13,499 bases of DNA from positions 1 through 13,499 of the forward strand of contig JBQVNP010000142.1 of NCBI GenBank assembly GCA_052436255.1. The letters run 5' to 3'. Position numbers and translations under genes: made by a program. This stretch comes from Pelomonas sp052436255 (lineage in GTDB: Bacteria > Pseudomonadota > Gammaproteobacteria > Burkholderiales > Burkholderiaceae_C). The notes under the pieces were generated by a model. It ran no database searches. It saw only the letters and a list, made by a program, of their open reading frames with translations, and was not told the origin of the DNA. Positions 1-7,922 of this stretch are shown here, in pieces; the first letter of the stretch is position 1; the number at the start of each line of letters is the position of its first letter.

Positions 1-318
1 ATGCAGCCCGGCGCCGGCTGGCTGCTGAGCCTGGTCGGCGTGTCGCATGCGGCGCTGTCCGGGACGCTGGCGCCCGAGGGCTGGCAGGCGCAGGACCAGC
101 ACCGCGGCCACGATCGCCCGGGGGTCCAGCGAGCCCCCATGGGCGTGCGCGCCGGCCAATTGCCGGCGGGCGGCAGCCCGCGTGGCCCACGCAGCGGCAG
201 TGCGACGGAGGCCGCCCTGGCCGACCTGAACGACGCGCTGCGCCTCAGCGCGTCCTTCCTGGACGCCCGGCTGCGCGGCGCGGCGATGCCGGCGAGCCCG
301 CTGCTGACGGCACGCTGA
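1..318 (+). CDS. 3' end of an unidentified plus-strand gene
   Basis: The plus-strand frame is open from the first base of the window to a TGA at 316-318. About nine codons in ten end in G or C, which is the coding signature of the confirmed genes here; the opposite strand reads as an antisense shadow. The C-terminal third (ALADLNDALRLSASFLDARL) looks like an amphipathic helix. The middle is rich in Gly, Pro and Arg and resembles no domain I know. An ATG lies exactly at base 1, but the frame may well continue upstream, so this is best read as a gene cut by the window edge. It is the only plus-strand gene and converges on the M48 peptidase gene with 91 bases between the stops. I do not recognise the family and assign no function. 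Confidence 0.5.
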   Translation: MQPGAGWLLSLVGVSHAALSGTLAPEGWQAQDQHRGHDRPGVQRAPMGVRAGQLPAGGSPRGPRSGSATEAALADLNDALRLSASFLDARLRGAAMPASPLLTAR

Positions 319-409
319 GACAGCGCGGCGGCTTGGCGACAAGGCGCGCGAATTCAGATCCCCAGGGAGGGCCAGCAGATGGCCACGAGGCTCGCCCCGG
401 CCTACCTGT
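319..409. other. Convergent intergenic gap
   Basis: This is the space between the stop codons of two converging genes. I see no hairpin followed by a T-run on either strand, so no rho-independent terminator can be called. An ATG at 379 with an upstream GGGAGGG opens a 71-codon Pro/Ala-rich frame, but that frame runs antisense into the M48 gene and is rejected. Confidence 0.5.
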
Positions 410-1288
410 CTAGCTGGCGCCCGCAGCCGGCAACGCCCGCAGCACCCCTGGCAGCGGCGTCGCCGCCCCCACCATCGCCGCCCCCCTCGCCGCTGCCGCC
501 GCCTTCAGCACAGCCAGGCGCTCCGCCGTATCCGGATGGCTGCGCAGCCACGCCGTCCCGGGCGGCGCTTCATCGCCTCGATGCAGCGCCGTAAATAGCG
601 CAGCCACCCCACCCGCGTGACCATACAGCGCGACGCTGGCGGCCAGCGCCTCCGCGTCGGCCTGGCGCTCAGCGTCGCGTGAATAGCCCAGCAGCGCCAG
701 CTGCGCAGCGCCACCCAGCAGGCCCTGCGCAGCCTGCGCGGCGCCTTCGGGTGTGACCACCGACAGCACCAGCATCACCGCCAGCCCATGCCCCATGTTG
801 GCCGCCACATGCCGGTGCTTGACATGCGCAATCTCGTGGGCGAGCAGTGCGGCCAGGGCCTGCTCGCTGTCGAGCTTGCGCAGCAGGCCATGGAACACGC
901 GGATGCGGCCGCCCACGGTCGCATAGGCGTTGACCAGCTCCGAGGCATCGTCGCTGACCACCAGCTTCATGCCCGGGGGCAACGCCATCACCGCCCCAAC
1001 CCGATCGGCCAAGACCTGCAGGGCGGCGCGGCGCTCGCCGGCTGCGACAGCCGCCGCCGAGGCCGCCTGCTTCTTCTCATCGTCGAACACGCGCTCAGCC
1101 AGGGCGAGCTCGTATTCGAAGGGCAGCCGGGGGGCCAGCCAGCGGGCCGACAGGCCGGTCACCAGCACCAGCACGGCCAGCAGCGCGAGGCTGGCCGCCA
1201 CCAGCCAGGCCAGCTCGCGCAGCGGGCGGTCGTCGCGCTCCAGCAGGTCTTCCGGCGGGAGCCGGTTCTCCAGGGTCGGCGGCGTCAT
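410..1288 (-). CDS. M48-family zinc metallopeptidase, membrane-anchored
   Basis: This 292-residue protein is a zinc-dependent endopeptidase of family M48 (the Ste24/HtpX/BepA/Oma1 group). The zinc motif HEIAH is at residues 151-155 within AHEIAHVKHRH. The third ligand region is YSRDAERQAD, with Glu207 the likely ligand. The SHP motif typical of the family is at 250-252. One hydrophobic segment at about 24-45 follows a charged N-terminus, which suggests a single-pass inner-membrane anchor; a second weakly hydrophobic stretch lies at about 165-200. The Ala-rich C-terminus is probably disordered. The gene is the last of a three-gene run: its ATG is 10 bases after the stop of a UPF0145-domain protein. 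Only a weak GAG lies ahead of the start, so coupling to the upstream gene is likely. Membrane-protein quality control is the usual role of such enzymes; the substrate here is unknown. Confidence 0.9.
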   Translation of the reverse strand: MTPPTLENRLPPEDLLERDDRPLRELAWLVAASLALLAVLVLVTGLSARWLAPRLPFEYELALAERVFDDEKKQAASAAAVAAGERRAALQVLADRVGAVMALPPGMKLVVSDDASELVNAYATVGGRIRVFHGLLRKLDSEQALAALLAHEIAHVKHRHVAANMGHGLAVMLVLSVVTPEGAAQAAQGLLGGAAQLALLGYSRDAERQADAEALAASVALYGHAGGVAALFTALHRGDEAPPGTAWLRSHPDTAERLAVLKAAAAARGAAMVGAATPLPGVLRALPAAGAS

Positions 1289-1298
1289 GCGGCGATGC

Positions 1299-1787
1299 TC
1301 ACGGCGCCGCCGTCACCTGGCCCCGGGGCCCGATCAGGGCCGTGCCGAAGGCCAGAATTTCCACGGAAGGCGTGGCGGACCCGGCGATGGTGGTGGTCTG
1401 GAAGCGCACGCCGATCACCAGCGTGCTGCCCGCCACCTCGGCCTGCGCCTTCAGGCGCAGCAGCGCCTCGCGGCGCGCCCGCTCCAGCAGCGTCTCGTAG
1501 CCGCGAAAGCGCCCGCCGAAGAAGGAGCGGAAGCCGGCCACGAAGGTCTTGAAGTAGTCCGACGAGATGACGACGCCGCCCGTCACCAGTTGCGCCGAGC
1601 CGGCCACCACGCCCTCGGGCACGTAGCGCGTGTTCAGCGCCACGACGTGGCGCAGCGCCTGCTCCCGCTCGCGGATGCTGCGGTAGTGCCGGCGCTCCAG
1701 CCAGCGCCCGACGCCGTAGCCCAGCAGCAGCGGAACGATCAGCACCCACAGGCTGAGGGTGTCGAGCCAGAACTTCCAGTTGTTCAT
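1299..1787 (-). CDS. Membrane-anchored UPF0145/YbjQ-like domain protein
   Basis: The 162-residue protein starts with a short polar head, then a hydrophobic segment at about 9-27 (LSLWVLIVPLLLGYGVG) and a basic, charged linker. From about residue 55 it shows the UPF0145 (YbjQ) pattern: a Val-rich strand (GVVISSDY), GRFRGYETLLERARREALLRLKAQAE, then STLVIGVRFQTTT and VEILAFGTAL. Each block aligns with the equivalent block of the 108-residue YbjQ protein encoded just upstream, so this is a diverged, membrane-tethered paralogue. The family is a small pentameric fold sometimes annotated as heavy-metal binding; no biochemical role is firmly known. The gene lies 19 bases after its paralogue and 10 bases before the M48 gene. 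No clear Shine-Dalgarno is visible, but ATG followed by Asn-Asn-Trp and the membrane segment makes this start sensible. Confidence 0.8.
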   Translation of the reverse strand: MNNWKFWLDTLSLWVLIVPLLLGYGVGRWLERRHYRSIREREQALRHVVALNTRYVPEGVVAGSAQLVTGGVVISSDYFKTFVAGFRSFFGGRFRGYETLLERARREALLRLKAQAEVAGSTLVIGVRFQTTTIAGSATPSVEILAFGTALIGPRGQVTAAP

Positions 1788-1806
1788 GATGCGTGCGCGA
1801 CGGTGG

Positions 1807-2133
1807 TCATGCAGCCGTCGGCTCGACCGTCACCGCAGAGCCATAGGCCAGGGTCTCCGCCGCACCCATCGTGATGCTGGTGGTGACGAAGCGCACGTTC
1901 AGCACCGCATTGGCACCCATCGCACGGGCCTGCGCCGTCATGCGCTCCACCGCCTCGGCGCGCGCCTCCTGCATCAGGTCGGTATAGGCCTTGAGCTCAC
2001 CACCGACGATGTTCTTCAACCCGGCCAGGATGTCCTTGCCGGCGTGCTTGGCGCGCACCGTGCTGCCCTGCACGATCCCCAGGTGGGCGGTGATGCGCTG
2101 CCCGGGGGCGGTCTCGAGGTTGCTGACGAGCAT
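1807..2133 (-). CDS. ybjQ: YbjQ family (UPF0145) protein
   Basis: A full-length member of UPF0145, 108 residues against about 107 in E. coli YbjQ. Family blocks are GSTVRAKHAGKD (23-34), IVGGELKAYTDLM (42-54), a helix with AR-xx-A-xx-RM, GANAVLNVRF (73-82) and AETLAYGSAV (92-101). The frame stays open upstream to 2298, but the start is set at ATG 2133: AGGGAG lies nine bases ahead and the protein then begins exactly like the family (MLVSNLETAPGQ). Members form a small cytoplasmic oligomer with a proposed metal-binding link that is not well established. The gene starts a three-gene run with a membrane-anchored paralogue and an M48 peptidase, and lies 130 bases after the PAS gene, so it may have its own promoter. 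Confidence 0.9.
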   Translation of the reverse strand: MLVSNLETAPGQRITAHLGIVQGSTVRAKHAGKDILAGLKNIVGGELKAYTDLMQEARAEAVERMTAQARAMGANAVLNVRFVTTSITMGAAETLAYGSAVTVEPTAA

Positions 2134-2142
2134 GACGGTGGG

Positions 2143-2148
2143 CTCCCT
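2143..2148 (-). promoter_or_regulatory. Ribosome binding site that sets the ybjQ start
   Basis: AGGGAG on the minus strand lies nine bases ahead of the ATG at 2133. No comparable site precedes the longer in-frame starts further upstream, so this site decides the start. Confidence 0.7.
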
Positions 2149-2220
2149 GGTGTAGTTTGCGGCCGTGATGATGCCCGATGGCAGGCCGACCAAGCCGGTG
2201 AATCCTTCCCGCAGGAAAGC

Positions 2221-2255
2221 TCGGTCAGGCTCTGTCCGTGACCGACCGAAGTCGG
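2221..2255 (-). promoter_or_regulatory. Two overlapping, mutually exclusive stem-loops
   Basis: Just after the PAS gene stop the minus strand can fold as CCGAC-TTCG-GTCGG (2255-2242), a five-pair stem capped by a stable UUCG tetraloop that a G-U pair could extend. It can also fold as TGACCGA...TCGGTCA (2245-2239 with 2227-2221), a seven-pair perfect stem with an 11-base loop. The two share bases 2242-2245 and cannot form together. No T-run follows either, so this is not a standard intrinsic terminator. It could be a weak terminator or processing site between the PAS gene and ybjQ, or an attenuator-like switch. Confidence 0.35.
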
Positions 2256-2263
2256 CGGGCCCA

Positions 2264-2902
2264 TCAGCCCCTGCGCCGGCCGGCCGTGCGCAGCTCATCG
2301 AGCTGCGCCAAGGTGGCGTGCATCACATCGTCCACGAGGGCGAGCACCCGATCACGCTCTACCGAAGCGACTGCGAACGAGGCGGTGTCCGGCGTGTTGC
2401 CAGCCTGCTGCCCGCCCAGCAGCAGATGAAACGGCAGCCCCATCGCTGTGCCGCCCATCATGTCGCGCGGGCCGTCGGCCAACCCGCCTCGGGGCGTGCA
2501 GGGCGTCGGGGTCAGGTCCAGCATCGTCCCGACCATGCGGCTTGCACGTCCGTCGCCGGCCCATTCGATGGCGCGCCCGCGGGAGTGCATCAGGCGATAG
2601 CCAGACCCGTTGCTGCGCACGCGGAACCTGGCCTGGTACATGGGTTCGACGCCGCGAACGTGCGCGCGCATTGCCGCCAGCATGCCTTCCAGGTCGGCCG
2701 GATGCACGCGGCAGCGCCAGAAATGCGTGCTGTCGGCGTTGTCAGGCTCCGGGAACCCGAGTCGCGACTTCCATTGCGGCGAGTAATGGACCGTCTCCAG
2801 CTCGGGGCGCAGGTCCCAAAGCCCGACCTCACCCGCGTCGACGGCCGCCTGCAAGCGCAGCGCATGGATTTGGGCCTTCGTGTCCATGGCCGGCATTGTC
2901 AT
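2264..2902 (-). CDS. Stand-alone PAS-domain protein
   Basis: The protein is 212 residues from the ATG at 2902. A PAS_3-type fold spans about 15-131: GLWDL, VHYSPQWKSRLGFPEPD, FWRCRVHPADLEGMLAAMRAHVRG, YQARFRVRSNGSGYRLMHSRGRA and RMVGTMLDLT, which match the family order closely. The remaining 80 residues have no kinase, GGDEF, EAL or DNA-binding signature; the end (VERDRVLALVDDVMHATLAQLDELRTAG) looks like a short amphipathic helix. PAS domains sense small ligands, cofactors or redox state, or mediate protein contacts; here the output partner is missing. The start is uncertain: GTG 2968, ATG 2902, ATG 2896 and ATG 2887 are all possible and none has a good Shine-Dalgarno. The residues before 2902 are low-complexity and unlike the family. 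The gene follows the GH43 stop by 109 bases on the same strand and may be a weakly expressed last operon gene or a remnant of a larger sensor. Confidence 0.75.
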   Translation of the reverse strand: MTMPAMDTKAQIHALRLQAAVDAGEVGLWDLRPELETVHYSPQWKSRLGFPEPDNADSTHFWRCRVHPADLEGMLAAMRAHVRGVEPMYQARFRVRSNGSGYRLMHSRGRAIEWAGDGRASRMVGTMLDLTPTPCTPRGGLADGPRDMMGGTAMGLPFHLLLGGQQAGNTPDTASFAVASVERDRVLALVDDVMHATLAQLDELRTAGRRRG

Positions 2903-3011
2903 AGCCCCCGCGGCCCCGCCGCCCGCGTCAGGCCGGCTCGCCCGCGCGGACCGGGTGAACTCCGGCACGCATCAGGCGCCTGGAAGCCCGAGATCCGGTC
3001 ACGCGCGACGT

Positions 3012-3977
3012 TCAAGGCTTGCAGGCAGGAGAAGGATTCGCCGTCGGCCCCGTCTTCGTCTGTTCGATGAACGGGATGGTGCCGTCTGGCCGATAGGAGA
3101 ACTCCTCGATGGCCACCGAGCGCCGGTATTCGCCGCCGCCCGGCAGCTCGGCGTTGTGATACGCGATGTAGCTCTTGCCGTTGAAGTCGAAGATGGCCTG
3201 GTGGATGGTGGGCGTCTTCAGGTTCTTGGCCATGATGACGCCGCGCGGCGTCCACGGGCCGGTGGGTGAGGGGCCGGTCAGGTAGGCCGTCTGCTCGGGG
3301 AAGAACTCCGAGTAGCTGAGGTAGTAGGTGCTCTTGCCGTCGACCTTGCGCTTGTGCAGGTAGGGCGCCTCGACGAAGTCCTTCACCGGCAGCACCTGGA
3401 TGGGCCCGTCCAGCTCGGTCATGTTGGCCTTGAGCCTGGCGTACTTCAGCACCGTGTTGCCCCAGTACAGATATGCCTGGCCGTCATCGTCGACGAACAC
3501 GCCGGGGTCGATGTCGTCCCAGGCGATGTCGGTCTGCGTGGTCATGTCGTTGGTGACGAGGGCGGAGCCGCGCGCATCGACGAAGGGGCCGGTCGGCGAA
3601 TCGGACACCGCCACGCCGATGGCAAAACCAGGCACTGTGGCGTGCTCGACCGTCGAGTAGAACCAGTACTTGCCGTCGCGCTTCACCACATCGGACGCCC
3701 AGGCGCGGGCCTTGGCCCAGGCAAAGGTCCTGACGTTCAGCGGCACGCCATGGTCCTGCCAGTTCACCATGTCGCAACTGGAGAACACGCGCCACTCGTG
3801 CATGACGAAGTCCTTGCCTGCCGGCAGGGCCTCATCGCGGCCGGTGAAGAGGTAGACGCGGCCAGCGTCGACCAGCACGGCGGGGTCGGCGGTGTAGAGC
3901 GGGGCGAACAGCGGGTTGGCGGCGTGCGTGGCGCCGAGGCCGCACAGCAGTGCAGCCGTCGTCAGGAGCTTCTTCAT
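3012..3977 (-). CDS. Exported GH43 glycosidase (arabinofuranosidase/xylosidase type)
   Basis: The 321-residue protein has a signal peptide (MKKLLTTAALLCGLGATHA, cut near Ala19) and a single five-bladed GH43 propeller. The expected catalytic set is present: base Asp31 in YTADPAVL, pKa-tuning Asp157 in DDIDPGVFVDDDGQAYLYWG, and acid Glu203 in FVEAPYL. His259 (TIHQAIF) and the AYHN strand complete the usual pattern. The family removes alpha-L-arabinofuranosyl or beta-xylosyl units; which one cannot be settled from sequence, but the setting favours arabinose side chains or arabino-oligosaccharides. The ATG overlaps the stop of the second permease gene (TGATG), a classic sign of translational coupling, so the enzyme is made together with the importer. 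The frame extends upstream through the permease in another register and that part is not coding. No accessory carbohydrate-binding domain is seen. Confidence 0.9.
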   Translation of the reverse strand: MKKLLTTAALLCGLGATHAANPLFAPLYTADPAVLVDAGRVYLFTGRDEALPAGKDFVMHEWRVFSSCDMVNWQDHGVPLNVRTFAWAKARAWASDVVKRDGKYWFYSTVEHATVPGFAIGVAVSDSPTGPFVDARGSALVTNDMTTQTDIAWDDIDPGVFVDDDGQAYLYWGNTVLKYARLKANMTELDGPIQVLPVKDFVEAPYLHKRKVDGKSTYYLSYSEFFPEQTAYLTGPSPTGPWTPRGVIMAKNLKTPTIHQAIFDFNGKSYIAYHNAELPGGGEYRRSVAIEEFSYRPDGTIPFIEQTKTGPTANPSPACKP

Positions 3978-4984
3978 CAGGATTGGGATTTGTTGAGGGA
4001 CAACAGCCGTTGCACGGCGCAGAACACGAACAGCAGCCCGCCGATGACGATCTTGGTCCACCAGGAGCTGAGCGTGCCGTCGAAGGCGATCAACGTCTGG
4101 ATCAGGCCGAGAACGAGCACGCCGGACAGCGCGCCGGCGACATAGCCATAGCCGCCCGTCAGCACGGTGCCGCCGATGACGACCGCCGCGATGGCGTCCA
4201 GCTCCACGCCCTGCGCGTGCTGGCCGTAGCCACTGAGCATGTAGAACGCGAACAGCAGGCCGGCCAGCGATGCGCAGAAGCCGCTGAGCCCGTAGACGGC
4301 GACCTTGGTACGGCCGACGTTCAGGCCCATCATCAGCGCCGAGGCCTCGCTGCCGCCCAAAGCGTAGACGGTGCGGCCGAAGGCGGTGCAGTGCGCCACC
4401 CACAGGCCGATGCCCAGCATGACGAGCGCAATCACCGCGCCGGGCGACAGGAAGGCGTCACCGAACAGCGGAATCTGCGTCTGCGACAGCGTGACGAACA
4501 GCGGCGCGTCGATGGTGATGCTGTCCACGCTGATCAGGAAGCACAGGCCGCGCGCCAGGAACATGCCGGCCAGCGTGACGATGAAGGCCTGCAGCTTGAA
4601 GACGTGGATGACCACGCCCTGGAGCGCGCCGAAGGCCGCGCCACCCAACAGCACGACGACGATGACCAGCTCGGCCGGCCACTGCGCCACCTGCAGCAGC
4701 CAGGCGGCGACCATGGTCGTCAGCGCCAGCACCGAGCCCACCGACAGGTCGATGCCGCCGGACAGGATGACGAAGCTCATGCCCACTGCGATGACGAGCA
4801 GGAAGGCGTTGTCGATGAGCAGGTTGAGCACCACCTGCGCGGAGCCGAAGCCGGTGTAGCTGCTGGCGCCGACGATGAAGAGCAGGGCCATCAGCGCGAC
4901 GCTGACCCAGGTGGTGAAGGAGGGGGCGGCCATGGCCGCGCGCAGCGCGGCCCCGAGAGAACCTTCTGCGCGCACGGCGTTCAT
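3977..4984 (-). CDS. yjfF: Sugar ABC transporter permease, YjfF-like
   Basis: This 335-residue inner-membrane permease belongs to the BPD_transp_2 family (RbsC/AraH/YjfF); E. coli YjfF has about 331 residues. It has many hydrophobic segments, the family block SGGIDLSVGS at 75-84 after the second or third membrane span, and a cytoplasmic coupling loop GGSEASALMMGLNV at 210-223 that would dock on the ATPase. It pairs with the preceding permease as a heterodimer, as in E. coli YtfT-YjfF. The start is ATG 4984, which overlaps the preceding stop as ATGA and has a strong GGAGG five bases ahead. A longer frame open to 6181 is antisense-style noise over the neighbouring genes and is not part of the protein. 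Confidence 0.93.
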   Translation of the reverse strand: MNAVRAEGSLGAALRAAMAAPSFTTWVSVALMALLFIVGASSYTGFGSAQVVLNLLIDNAFLLVIAVGMSFVILSGGIDLSVGSVLALTTMVAAWLLQVAQWPAELVIVVVLLGGAAFGALQGVVIHVFKLQAFIVTLAGMFLARGLCFLISVDSITIDAPLFVTLSQTQIPLFGDAFLSPGAVIALVMLGIGLWVAHCTAFGRTVYALGGSEASALMMGLNVGRTKVAVYGLSGFCASLAGLLFAFYMLSGYGQHAQGVELDAIAAVVIGGTVLTGGYGYVAGALSGVLVLGLIQTLIAFDGTLSSWWTKIVIGGLLFVFCAVQRLLSLNKSQS

Positions 4985-5993
4985 GCCTTCCTCCAGGTCG
5001 ACCAGGCCGACGACTGCGAGATGCAGACCGCGAACACGACGACGGCCTTGACGACCATCGTGACCTGCGGCGGCACGCCCATCGCGTAGATGGCGGAGGT
5101 GAGCGTCTGGATGATCAGCGCGCCGATGAGGCTGCCGGCCAGGCTGAACTTGCCACCATTGAGCTGGCCGCCGCCAAGGGTGACGGCCAGGATGGCGTCC
5201 AGCTCCAACAACAGGCCGGCGTTGTTGGCGTCGGCGCTCTTGATGTTGGACGAGATCATCAGCCCACCCAGCCCCGCGCAGAAGCTGCAGTAGACATAGA
5301 CGAAGAAGACGATTGCGGCCGTGCGCACGCCGGCCAGGCGCGCCGCGACGGGGTTGATGCCGACGGTCTGGATGAACAGGCCCAGCGCCGTGCGCTTCAT
5401 CAGCAGCGCCGTGAGGCCGCCCACGGTGGCGACGACGAACAGCGACACCGGCAGCCCCAGCAGATAGCCGCCGCCCAGCCAGAAAAATGACTCGGGCTCG
5501 TAGACGGTGATGATCTGGCCGTCGGCCAGCAACTGCGCCAGGCCCCGGCCGGCAACCATCAGGATCAGCGTGGCGATGATGGGCTGCAGGCCCAGCGCCG
5601 ACACGAGCAGGCCGTTCCAGAGGCCGCACAGCAGGGCCGCAACCAGGCCTGCGGCGAAGGCGATGAACAAGCCGTGCGAGCCGACGAGCACGCAGGCGAC
5701 GGTGCCGGCGATCGCGACCACGGCGCCCACCGACACGTCGATCCCGCGCGTGGCAATGACCAGCGTCATGCCTAAAGCGGCCAGCATCAGGGGAGCTGCG
5801 CGATGCAGGATGTCGATGAGGCTGCCGTAGAGGTGGCCATCCTTGATCTCCAGGTGCAGGAAGCCCGGCACGAAGATGGCCGCAATGGCAAGCAGCAGCG
5901 CGAGCGCGGCGACGGGCCGCGCGAGGGGGTGGCTCCAGGCCCTGGAAACTGCGGAAGGGGCGCGTGGCGTGGACATGGGAAGACTCGGGGAAT

Positions 5994-5997
<4 letters not shown>
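4981..5997 (-). CDS. ytfT: Sugar ABC transporter permease, YtfT-like
   Basis: This 338-residue permease of the BPD_transp_2 family (E. coli YtfT about 341) forms the inner-membrane channel with the YjfF-like partner. The N-terminal 25 residues are polar, then hydrophobic spans follow from about residue 28. Family marks are RGIDVSVGAVVAIAG at 84-98 and the ATPase-coupling loop GINPVAARLAGV at 213-224. The ATG at 5997 overlaps the ATPase stop as ATGA. A second ATG at 5976 (MSTPRAP) is a possible alternative; neither has a strong Shine-Dalgarno, so coupling to the ATPase gene favours 5997. The next gene begins within its stop codon. Confidence 0.92.
4990..4994 (-). promoter_or_regulatory. Ribosome binding site for the yjfF-like gene
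   Basis: GGAGG on the minus strand, inside the end of the ytfT-like gene and five bases before the ATG at 4984. It supports this start over any upstream start in the same open frame. Confidence 0.75.
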
Positions 5998-7523
<1,526 letters not shown>

Positions 7524-7531
7524 GTTGGTTG

Positions 7532-7535
7532 CTCC
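7532..7535 (-). promoter_or_regulatory. Ribosome binding site for the ytfR-like gene
   Basis: GGAG on the minus strand, eight bases ahead of the ATG at 7523. It lies in the 33 bases left between the palindromic element and the gene. Confidence 0.6.
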
Positions 7536-7556
7536 GGCCGGTATGGCTTAGCGCCT

Positions 7557-7570
7557 AGGCCCATGCCGGG
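7557..7570 (+). repeat. Left terminal inverted repeat of the palindromic element
   Basis: AGGCCCATGCCGGG, exactly complementary in reverse to 7875-7888, with 304 bases between the arms. Confidence 0.85.
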
Positions 7571-7583
7571 ACGTCGCCCCGGC

Positions 7584-7630
7584 GGGCGACCTTCTTTTTG
7601 AGCGACCAAAAAGAAGGCAAAAAGTCGCCC
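7584..7630. repeat. Hairpin in the left half of the element
   Basis: CCTTCTTTTT (7590-7599) pairs perfectly with AAAAAGAAGG (7608-7617) around the loop GAGCGACC. GGGCGA (7584-7589) pairs with TCGCCC (7625-7630) outside a seven-base bulge. As RNA from the minus strand this stem ends in short U-runs and could stop or slow transcription or block 3' exonucleases. Confidence 0.75.
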
Positions 7631-7657
7631 CCGAACCGCCCGGCCCTTAGCTTCGCA

Positions 7658-7777
7658 GCGGGCTGCCCTGCGGTGCTCAAAGGGGGGTGAAGGACAGCCA
7701 GCGCCTGCCGGCTTTCGGGCTTGGCTGTTGATTGTTGCGGCGCGGCCTCGGTTTTCGAGCATCGCAGGGCAGCCCGC
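7658..7777. repeat. Central 21-base inverted repeat of the element
   Basis: Arms are 7658-7678 (begins GCGGGCTGCCCTGCGG) and 7757-7777 (ends CGCAGGGCAGCCCGC). They match at 20 of 21 positions in inverted orientation, with a 78-base non-coding spacer. In RNA this would be the main long-range stem. Confidence 0.8.
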
Positions 7778-7811
7778 AGGGCCGGTTTTGCGGGGGCGGT
7801 TTCTTTGGCTA

Positions 7812-7833
7812 CTTTCTTGTCCGCACAAGAAAG
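7812..7833. repeat. Hairpin in the right half of the element
   Basis: CTTTCTTGT (7812-7820) and ACAAGAAAG (7825-7833) form a perfect nine-pair stem with the loop CCGC. Its place mirrors the left-half hairpin. As I recall, similar stems are frequent between genes in Rubrivivax/Roseateles-type genomes, but I could not check this. Confidence 0.75.
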
Positions 7834-7874
7834 TGACTCGCCCGCCAGGGCGAAAACCGAAGGTTTCGCTAAAT

Positions 7875-7888
7875 CCCGGCATGGGCCT
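7875..7888 (-). repeat. Right terminal inverted repeat of the palindromic element
   Basis: CCCGGCATGGGCCT, the exact reverse complement of 7557-7570. It ends 34 bases from the stop of the ytfQ-like gene. Confidence 0.85.
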
Positions 7889-7922
7889 CGCCACAAACAC
7901 CCCCGCAACGAAGCCCACAACC

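Larger units (their letters stand above)
7557..7888. mobile_element. MITE-like palindromic element with 14-base terminal inverted repeats
   Basis: The 399-base gap between the ytfQ-like and ytfR-like genes is filled by one symmetric structure. Its ends are perfect 14-base inverted repeats: AGGCCCATGCCGGG at 7557-7570 and its complement at 7875-7888. Inside are a 16-base pair matching at 15 positions (7574-7589 with 7838-7853) and a 21-base pair matching at 20 (7658-7678 with 7757-7777). Short matching blocks (GAACCGCC and CGGCCC against GGGCCG and GGCGGTTT) lie between them in mirrored order. Each half also carries its own hairpin. The spacer to each flanking gene is only about 34 bases, as expected if the element entered a short intergenic gap. 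A 4-base CGCC at 7552-7555 and 7889-7892 could be a target duplication, with one extra base on the left. No open frame in it has coding character, so it would need a transposase in trans or be a fixed extragenic repeat. Confidence 0.7.

Noticed and set aside
290..298. Arg-Thr instead of Lys-Ser/Thr in the second Walker A of the ATPase (protein residues 290-298), considered as a disabling mutation
   Set aside because: A degenerate second nucleotide site is the norm in RbsA/AraG/MglA/YtfR-type double ATPases.
930..1874. Ser/Ala/Arg-rich plus-strand frame of 314 codons
   Set aside because: It runs antisense to the M48 and UPF0145 genes and has no recognisable domain.
2903..3011. GC-rich potential stems between the GH43 and PAS genes, considered as a terminator
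   Set aside because: No stem is followed by a T-run, and the bases are so GC-rich that short pairings are expected by chance.
3978..4403. Upstream extension of the small GH43 frame
   Set aside because: It lies within the yjfF-like gene in another frame; the true start at 3977 begins a clear signal peptide and overlaps the permease stop.
3950..5089. 379-codon plus-strand open frame rich in Gln, Asp, Glu, Arg and His
   Set aside because: It lies antisense to the permease and GH43 genes, and its composition is that of the complement of membrane-protein codons in GC-rich DNA. No domain is visible.
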